Assembly: GCA_021151825.1 (NCBI GenBank)
Contig: JAGKWQ010000007.1
Coordinates: 62,001-126,000 of the forward strand
From: Cellvibrionaceae bacterium
Lineage (GTDB): Bacteria > Pseudomonadota > Gammaproteobacteria > Pseudomonadales > Cellvibrionaceae
Reading direction: 5' to 3'
DNA: 64,000 nucleotides
How positions within the stretch are numbered: the stretch's first letter is position 1; each line of letters begins with the position of its first letter. Position numbers and translations under genes: made by a program. This document shows positions 59,486-64,000 of this stretch, in pieces. The notes below the pieces were generated by a model. The model saw only the letters and a program-made list of their open reading frames with translations. It searched no databases and was not told the DNA's origin.

Positions 59486-59917
59486 ATGCAGCAGAACATA
59501 GGCGACGTCAAAGACATTGGAACTATTATCGAGGCGCAGCGGGCAAAACTGCATTTAAGCCAGTCGGATATGCTGCTAAAAGCCGGTATGAGCCAGCAAC
59601 AGGTTCAACGGATTGAAGCGGGTGCGAATATCACCGTGAAAACACTTCTGCATTTGGCGGATGTGCTGGGTTTAGAAATAACTATTTCTCCAAAAGGCGA
59701 GAATGCTATCAGTTCAGGTCCGGCTGCAGTTTATGAAGTTAAAGCCAAAAAAATGAAAAAAGCTGATCAAAACCTGACGATGGGATCTGCTGCCAGGGAA
59801 AAGCCCGGTGGTGTTCGGAGAAGAAGATCCGGCGGGAAGGGCATTGATGGATATGCGAAAAAAGAATCCACAGTAATGAGATTGTTTGGTCACCTGCTGG
59901 ATAAAGATGATGAATAA
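59486..59917 (+). CDS. hipB: HipB-like antitoxin with helix-turn-helix
   Basis: About 143 residues. XRE-type helix-turn-helix (about 10-60: GTIIEAQRAKLHLSQSDMLLKAGMSQQQVQRIEAGANITVKTLLHLADVLGLEI), then a long basic tail of about 70 residues (KKMKKADQNLTMGS ... GGVRRRRSGGKGIDGYAKK) longer than in E. coli HipB. ATG 59486 was chosen; an in-frame TTG/ATG upstream overlaps the operators. It overlaps hipA by a few codons, as in typical TA operons. Confidence 0.85.
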   Translation: MQQNIGDVKDIGTIIEAQRAKLHLSQSDMLLKAGMSQQQVQRIEAGANITVKTLLHLADVLGLEITISPKGENAISSGPAAVYEVKAKKMKKADQNLTMGSAAREKPGGVRRRRSGGKGIDGYAKKESTVMRLFGHLLDKDDE

Positions 59918-61184
59918 TGCCGGTACAGTTCAAGCCCTGAAACTCACGTTGCACGGTATTTTTATCGGTGTGTTAACACATCACAGCTCCAACAGAAATA
60001 TGCTGTTCTTTAATCCTGAGTATGTTGCCGCAGGGGACGCACGCCCGACCTTTACGCTACCGCAGATAATGAATGATGGTTATCTGAAAAAATCGATTAC
60101 GAGTAGCCAAAAAGTTGCGCCGGTACTCTCCAATCTACTGCCTGAAGGCGCTATGCGTGAGTGGGTGGCAAAATCGCTGAAAGTTGATATCAACAATGAT
60201 TTTGCGTTACTTGCCCATTTTGGCAAACGGTTGCCTGGTGCGCTCATACTGGAACAATTGTCACCACATGAAATTCCAGAATGGGTTGAAGAAAAAAACA
60301 GCGGCAGAATTATTAAGGTGAAAACGCCAGTGGCAGATGATGTGTCATTGGCGGGTGTTCAAATAAAATTCTCTGGCAATAAAAACAAAGATGGCCGTTA
60401 CAACTTGCTACCCTCAAACGACCATACGCTAATCATAAAAACGCCCTCTACTGTTCATAGAAACGTCCCGGAGAATGAATATTCTTCAATGAAGTTAGCG
60501 CAAGCGATTGGTGTAATAATTCCCGAAATAAATCTGGTCAACCTGGATACACTTGATAACCTGCCGGATATTCAATTGCCCAATGAAAAGTACGCCTACA
60601 CGATCAAACGCTTTGATAGAGTCGAGGGAGAGCAGGGCATATCTCGAATGCACATGGAAGACTTTGCACAAATTGCAGAATTTTATCCCCATGAAAAATA
60701 CGAAGGCGTTAATTACGAAATACTTGGAGGAGTCATTTACCGATATTCGCAACAGCCGCTTGCAGATATCCAACAAATGGCAAGGCGACTCCTTGCAAAT
60801 ATTTTGCTAGGCAACGGCGATGCACACCTTAAAAATTGGTCGATGATTTATCCGGATAAAATGGGAGCCGTTTTGTCACCTGCTTACGACATAGTGTCTA
60901 CGCTGGTTTATATGAAAGGGGAGCGCGAAGTTGCATTCAAGATGAGCAAGGAAAAAGACTGGTATCAACTGAATATGACCCATTTTGAAAAATGGGCAAA
61001 AACAATTGGTGTTCGCTGGCCCGCTATTAAGGCGCATGTGCAGGATGCAATCAAAATCGCCAGAACAACCTGGCCGGAATTGTTAGCGTCGTTGCCGATG
61101 GCTGATGATCACAAGAAAAAGCTAAGAGAGCATTGGGAAAATCTTCATGAAGATTTTAAAATTAATTGTGTCACGGTACGCTAA
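59910..61184 (+). CDS. hipA: HipA-like toxin serine/threonine kinase
   Basis: About 424 residues. HipA couple domain at the N-terminus, SLAGVQIKFS near 146-155 (activation segment region), kinase core with GNGDAHLKNW (301-310, catalytic Asp304 and Asn309) and metal-binding Asp327 in AYDIVST. In E. coli the homologue phosphorylates glutamyl-tRNA synthetase and causes persistence. The start is one of two tandem ATGs (59907 or 59910), coupled to hipB. Confidence 0.9.
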   Translation: MNNAGTVQALKLTLHGIFIGVLTHHSSNRNMLFFNPEYVAAGDARPTFTLPQIMNDGYLKKSITSSQKVAPVLSNLLPEGAMREWVAKSLKVDINNDFALLAHFGKRLPGALILEQLSPHEIPEWVEEKNSGRIIKVKTPVADDVSLAGVQIKFSGNKNKDGRYNLLPSNDHTLIIKTPSTVHRNVPENEYSSMKLAQAIGVIIPEINLVNLDTLDNLPDIQLPNEKYAYTIKRFDRVEGEQGISRMHMEDFAQIAEFYPHEKYEGVNYEILGGVIYRYSQQPLADIQQMARRLLANILLGNGDAHLKNWSMIYPDKMGAVLSPAYDIVSTLVYMKGEREVAFKMSKEKDWYQLNMTHFEKWAKTIGVRWPAIKAHVQDAIKIARTTWPELLASLPMADDHKKKLREHWENLHEDFKINCVTVR

Positions 61185-61235
61185 AGTGCTGCTCACAAAT
61201 AAGTCCCACCATGGTGCTGGGTTTGTTGTTTTTTA

Positions 61236-61338
61236 AATCCCTCCCAGCCTCCCTTTGTTAAAGGGAGGAGCATTGCTCCTCTCTCTAACAAAGTACATTC
61301 TGGCTCCCCTCTTTGAAAAAGAGGGGTTGGGGGAGATT
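61236..61338. repeat. Dispersed CTCCCTTT-type intergenic repeat, copy 2
   Basis: AATCCCTCCC...CTCCCTTTGTTAAAGGGAG...CTCCCCTCTTTGAAAAAGAGGGG...GGGGGAGATT, matching the reverse complement of 54049-54198. It sits between hipA and ltrA. Confidence 0.65.
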
Positions 61339-61379
61339 AAACGCATTTACTGCTTCACTCACTCAATCGAAAAAAAATT

Positions 61380-62555
61380 ATGTTGTCATTACTAAGGGAT
61401 CGCGCCGGTAATCAGGGTGGCAAAGTCACCATGGTCGAATTATTTTTCGATCTGGTCTTTGTGTTTGCCATTACCCAGATTTCCCATTCATTACTCGCCA
61501 ATTTAACGCTTGATGGCGCGATCAAACAGGGTTTGCTATTGCTCGCCGTGTGGTGGGTCTGGATTTACACCTCCTGGGTCACCAACTGGCTGGACCCGGA
61601 TCGTTTCCCCGTGCGTTTATGTTTATTCGCGTTGATGCTCGGCGGATTAATTATGTCGGTATCAATTCCTGAAGCCTTTGGCGAACGCGGATTATTTTTT
61701 GCATTTGCTTATGTGTTTATGCAAGTAGGAAGAACCGCATTTTTTCTCTATGCGATTCGCAACAGCGCGAAAAATTTTGTGCGCAGTTTCCAGCGCATTT
61801 TTATCTGGTTATGTTGCTCGGCGATTTTCTGGATCAGCGGTGGTTTTGCAGAAGGTGAGCAGCGTTTTATCTTGTGGTGCATCGCTTTCTTTATCGAATT
61901 TATTTCCCCCGGCGTACTTTTCTGGGTACCGGGTATGGGCCGTTCGAGTACTACCGATTGGGATGTAGAAGGTAACCATATGGCGGAGCGTTGCGCATTG
62001 TTTGTGATCATCGCGCTGGGTGAGTCGTTGCTGGTAACCGGTGCAACCTTTGCGGATCAACAATGGAATTCAACTGTCATCGCTTCGTTTTTGGTCGCAG
62101 TGTTAGGTTCAATTGCACTCTGGTGGATTTATTTTGATAGCGGCGTTGAGCGCGCGCACCATCGTATTTTGCATTCACAAGATCCAGGCGGTCAGGCGCG
62201 TTTGGCGTATACCTATTTGCATGCACCGATTATCGCGGGAATTATTGTGTGCGCTGTGGCTGATGAATTGGTGCTGATGCATCCGGAACATGCGTCTATT
62301 GCTGGATTGTTTGCAATTATCGGTGGCCCGGCGCTGTATTTAATTGGCTGTGCATTATTCAAATGGGTTACCAATGATCGCCGTACACCGCCGTTATCAC
62401 ATCTTGTTGGTTTGTTATTGCTGGCCGTGTTAATTCCGTTGGTAATAGTGTTGCATTGGTCGGCGTTAGCTATTAGTGCGGCGACTACGGCAATATTAAT
62501 TGTGGTTGCTGCCTGGGAAAATTGTTCGCTAAAGATAGAAGTAAAATTAAAATGA
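61380..62555 (+). CDS. Low-temperature-requirement protein A (LtrA)-like membrane protein
   Basis: 391 residues with about ten to twelve membrane helices and the LtrA signature VTMVELFFDLVFVFAITQISHSLL near the N-terminus, then WWVWIYTSWVTNWLDPDRFPVRL and AERCALFVIIALGESLLVTGATFA. The function of the family is unknown (named from Listeria growth in cold). No partner genes are adjacent. Confidence 0.9.
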   Translation: MLSLLRDRAGNQGGKVTMVELFFDLVFVFAITQISHSLLANLTLDGAIKQGLLLLAVWWVWIYTSWVTNWLDPDRFPVRLCLFALMLGGLIMSVSIPEAFGERGLFFAFAYVFMQVGRTAFFLYAIRNSAKNFVRSFQRIFIWLCCSAIFWISGGFAEGEQRFILWCIAFFIEFISPGVLFWVPGMGRSSTTDWDVEGNHMAERCALFVIIALGESLLVTGATFADQQWNSTVIASFLVAVLGSIALWWIYFDSGVERAHHRILHSQDPGGQARLAYTYLHAPIIAGIIVCAVADELVLMHPEHASIAGLFAIIGGPALYLIGCALFKWVTNDRRTPPLSHLVGLLLLAVLIPLVIVLHWSALAISAATTAILIVVAAWENCSLKIEVKLK

Positions 62556-62559
62556 ACCG

Positions 62560-62763
62560 GTGAACAAGATACACTTTGGTATGGATGCGCTGCGTGAAGA
62601 AGAGAATACTGGAAAACGCCGGCGCTACGAAGATCGCTTTGAAAAGGTGATCAACGATATGACGGACCTTGTTGAGACATTATTAAGCTATGTGCGACTG
62701 GATAAAAACATTGCACATAAAATTGCGTACAAAAACCCTAAGTTACAAATTGATAAACCCTGA
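62560..62763 (+). CDS. Small hypothetical protein
   Basis: 67 residues, hydrophilic and helical (EEENTGKRRRYEDRFEKVINDMTDLVETLLSYVRLDK). The GTG at 62560 or the ATG at 62581 could start it; it lies five bases after ltrA. No family recognised. Confidence 0.45.
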   Translation: MNKIHFGMDALREEENTGKRRRYEDRFEKVINDMTDLVETLLSYVRLDKNIAHKIAYKNPKLQIDKP

Positions 62764-62827
62764 TACAGTTATAAATTGTAGGGTGATTTACATTATCTCT
62801 TTCGAATGGCCTTAAGGGATATCAATA

Positions 62828-64000
62828 ATGTGTTTCACTACAAAGAAAAATTTTGCAATAAAATATGTGGCAGCTATAGGCTCGTTTTGCCTGGCATTAT
62901 TAACGGGGTGCTCTGATGATAACCATAAATCAGCATCACACTCATCTGCATCCAGTTCCTCAGCAGCCAACTCATCGGTATCCAGCTCTGCTTCATCTAG
63001 CTCTCTCCCATCAAAATCAAGCTCGCCATATACAGGCCAGTGGTATGCGCCCGCATATGGCTATGTTGTATCGGTGAGTGAGCAAGGCGAAGCTTTTACG
63101 ATTAAAACATACAGCGTCACTGAAGATTACTGCCTTTTACAGAAAGTGGCTTCTGATCTATCCCTTGATAAGCTAAAACAAAGTTATACCTATTCAAGTT
63201 TTGCGAACGAGGTGCTGGTTGAAAACAAAGGATACTATTCGTCCGGGGTTGAATATGTAAAAGTACAACAACTTCCGACGGTCTGTAAGGAAAATTTACA
63301 AACGTTAAAAACAGACTCCGGTTATAGCTTTGATGCTAAAAAAGACTTTGACATTTTCTGGCAAACATTTAATGAGCTATACATTAATTTTGAATTAAGA
63401 GGTGCAGATTGGGATGATGTTTATCAAGAGGCTGCGAAATCCGTAGAAAATATCAATGACGAGGAAGAATTGTTTGAGTTCCTCAGTGCGCTTATCGCCC
63501 CGTTAGGTGACGGTCACGCGTTAATAATCAGAGCACCACTGAGCCTGGATTTGGACAAAAGTATAACGGCGGCTCTGAAAGATGAAGAAACCCCGAATTT
63601 TAGTGCATCTACGCAATTAACCTTATATGAAAAACTATTAACTGAATATTTACAGATGCTGGAGCCATACGCTGAATTAACCGATGCGCAAATCGCTGCC
63701 GCTGAAAACTATGTTCTCGATAACGTGGAGAAAATAAGAGACATCATTTTTAGCTATGCGAATAAAAAAGATGGTATTGAAATAAGAGCTGCTGGCGAAA
63801 TCGCATGGTTTAAAACAAACGATAACATAGGTTACTTATTCATTGGTTCAATGGCTGATTATGGTGAAGACGGGCCAACAATTATTTCCGACATTACTTC
63901 TGATGTTGCTATAGCCGAAGCTACTATTAATGAAGCCTTGAAGGATCTGGATGATACTGATGGCCTTATCGTTGATGTTCGCTTTAACGGCGGGGGGCAG
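62828..64000 (+). CDS. S41-family peptidase lipoprotein with serine linker (partial)
   Basis: Open to the window end, 391 codons seen. Lipoprotein signal with lipobox LLTGC, a Ser/Ala-rich linker (SASSSSAANSSVSSSASSSSL), an N-terminal domain and then a peptidase S41 (tail-specific protease) region: WFKTNDNIGYLFIGSM and DGLIVDVRFNGGGQ, just before the catalytic Ser/Lys region expected beyond 64000. The serine linker is a Cellvibrio-type feature. Surface-anchored protease, substrate unknown. Confidence 0.85.
   Translation, partial: MCFTTKKNFAIKYVAAIGSFCLALLTGCSDDNHKSASHSSASSSSAANSSVSSSASSSSLPSKSSSPYTGQWYAPAYGYVVSVSEQGEAFTIKTYSVTEDYCLLQKVASDLSLDKLKQSYTYSSFANEVLVENKGYYSSGVEYVKVQQLPTVCKENLQTLKTDSGYSFDAKKDFDIFWQTFNELYINFELRGADWDDVYQEAAKSVENINDEEELFEFLSALIAPLGDGHALIIRAPLSLDLDKSITAALKDEETPNFSASTQLTLYEKLLTEYLQMLEPYAELTDAQIAAAENYVLDNVEKIRDIIFSYANKKDGIEIRAAGEIAWFKTNDNIGYLFIGSMADYGEDGPTIISDITSDVAIAEATINEALKDLDDTDGLIVDVRFNGGGQ

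Overview
The window looks like a chromosomal segment of a free-living gammaproteobacterium of the Cellvibrio/Cellvibrionaceae type. I infer this from serine-rich linkers in exported proteins (41485-43638, 62828-end), several PEP-CTERM proteins, a gammaproteobacterial flagellar gene set and moderate GC. No rRNA, tRNA or CRISPR array was seen, and no sequence search was possible, so family names come from motif recognition.

Layout. (1) 1-2343: small housekeeping genes (end of a membrane protein, OsmC, Sel1-repeat, DUF1801 and YdeI-like). (2) 2348-10558: a sigma-54 enhancer-binding regulator divergent from a complete seven-gene Nit1C-type cluster (nitrilase, radical SAM, GNAT, AIR-synthase-like, flavoprotein and two small conserved proteins). 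A sigma-54 promoter and palindromic upstream sites lie between them. (3) 10586-14528: EamA transporter, GFA, deaminase, hotdog thioesterase, LysR and DUF2798 genes. (4) 14990-21612: fliD-fliS-fliT-fliK-fliL-fliA-motA-motB behind a sigma-54 promoter. This is the order of the lateral flagellar lafBCDEFSTU operon. After an SDR/AraC pair come a ToxR-like membrane regulator and a flagellin gene on the minus strand. (5) 25947-34676: poorly known envelope and coiled-coil genes, a PEP-CTERM protein, a lipoprotein module, a DJ-1-like protein lying between two copies of a duplicated block, and a small gene preceded by a C4-antisense-like structured RNA.

(6) 35475-39048: an array of six integron gene cassettes separated by five complete attC sites plus one broken one, with no integrase in the window. 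Cassette products include a Cys/His/Asp papain- or transglutaminase-like protein, an Imm33/DUF2185-like protein, a four-repeat Trp-rich miniprotein and small membrane or exported proteins. (7) 39767-46907: a HAF-repeat protein, a serine-linker protein with a CxxCH motif, two more PEP-CTERM proteins and an unknown membrane protein. (8) 46964-58735: flgA divergent from flgBCDEFGHIJKL plus a trailing hook-associated-like gene, again with a sigma-54 promoter. FlgJ carries a lytic transglycosylase (SLT) domain rather than the glucosaminidase domain. (9) 58987-end: a small conserved protein, a HipBA-type toxin-antitoxin pair with three evenly spaced operators, LtrA, a small protein and a truncated S41 peptidase lipoprotein.

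The two flagellar blocks, flagellin and ToxR-like regulator probably make up most of the axial, late and motor part of one lateral-type (Flag-2-like) flagellum. Basal-body and export genes (fliE-fliR, flhAB), the sigma-54 activator and flgM/flgN are not here. The least described material is the cassette array with the adjacent C4-like RNA, the 29.8-32.9 kb lipoprotein module and the candidate shared regulatory elements.
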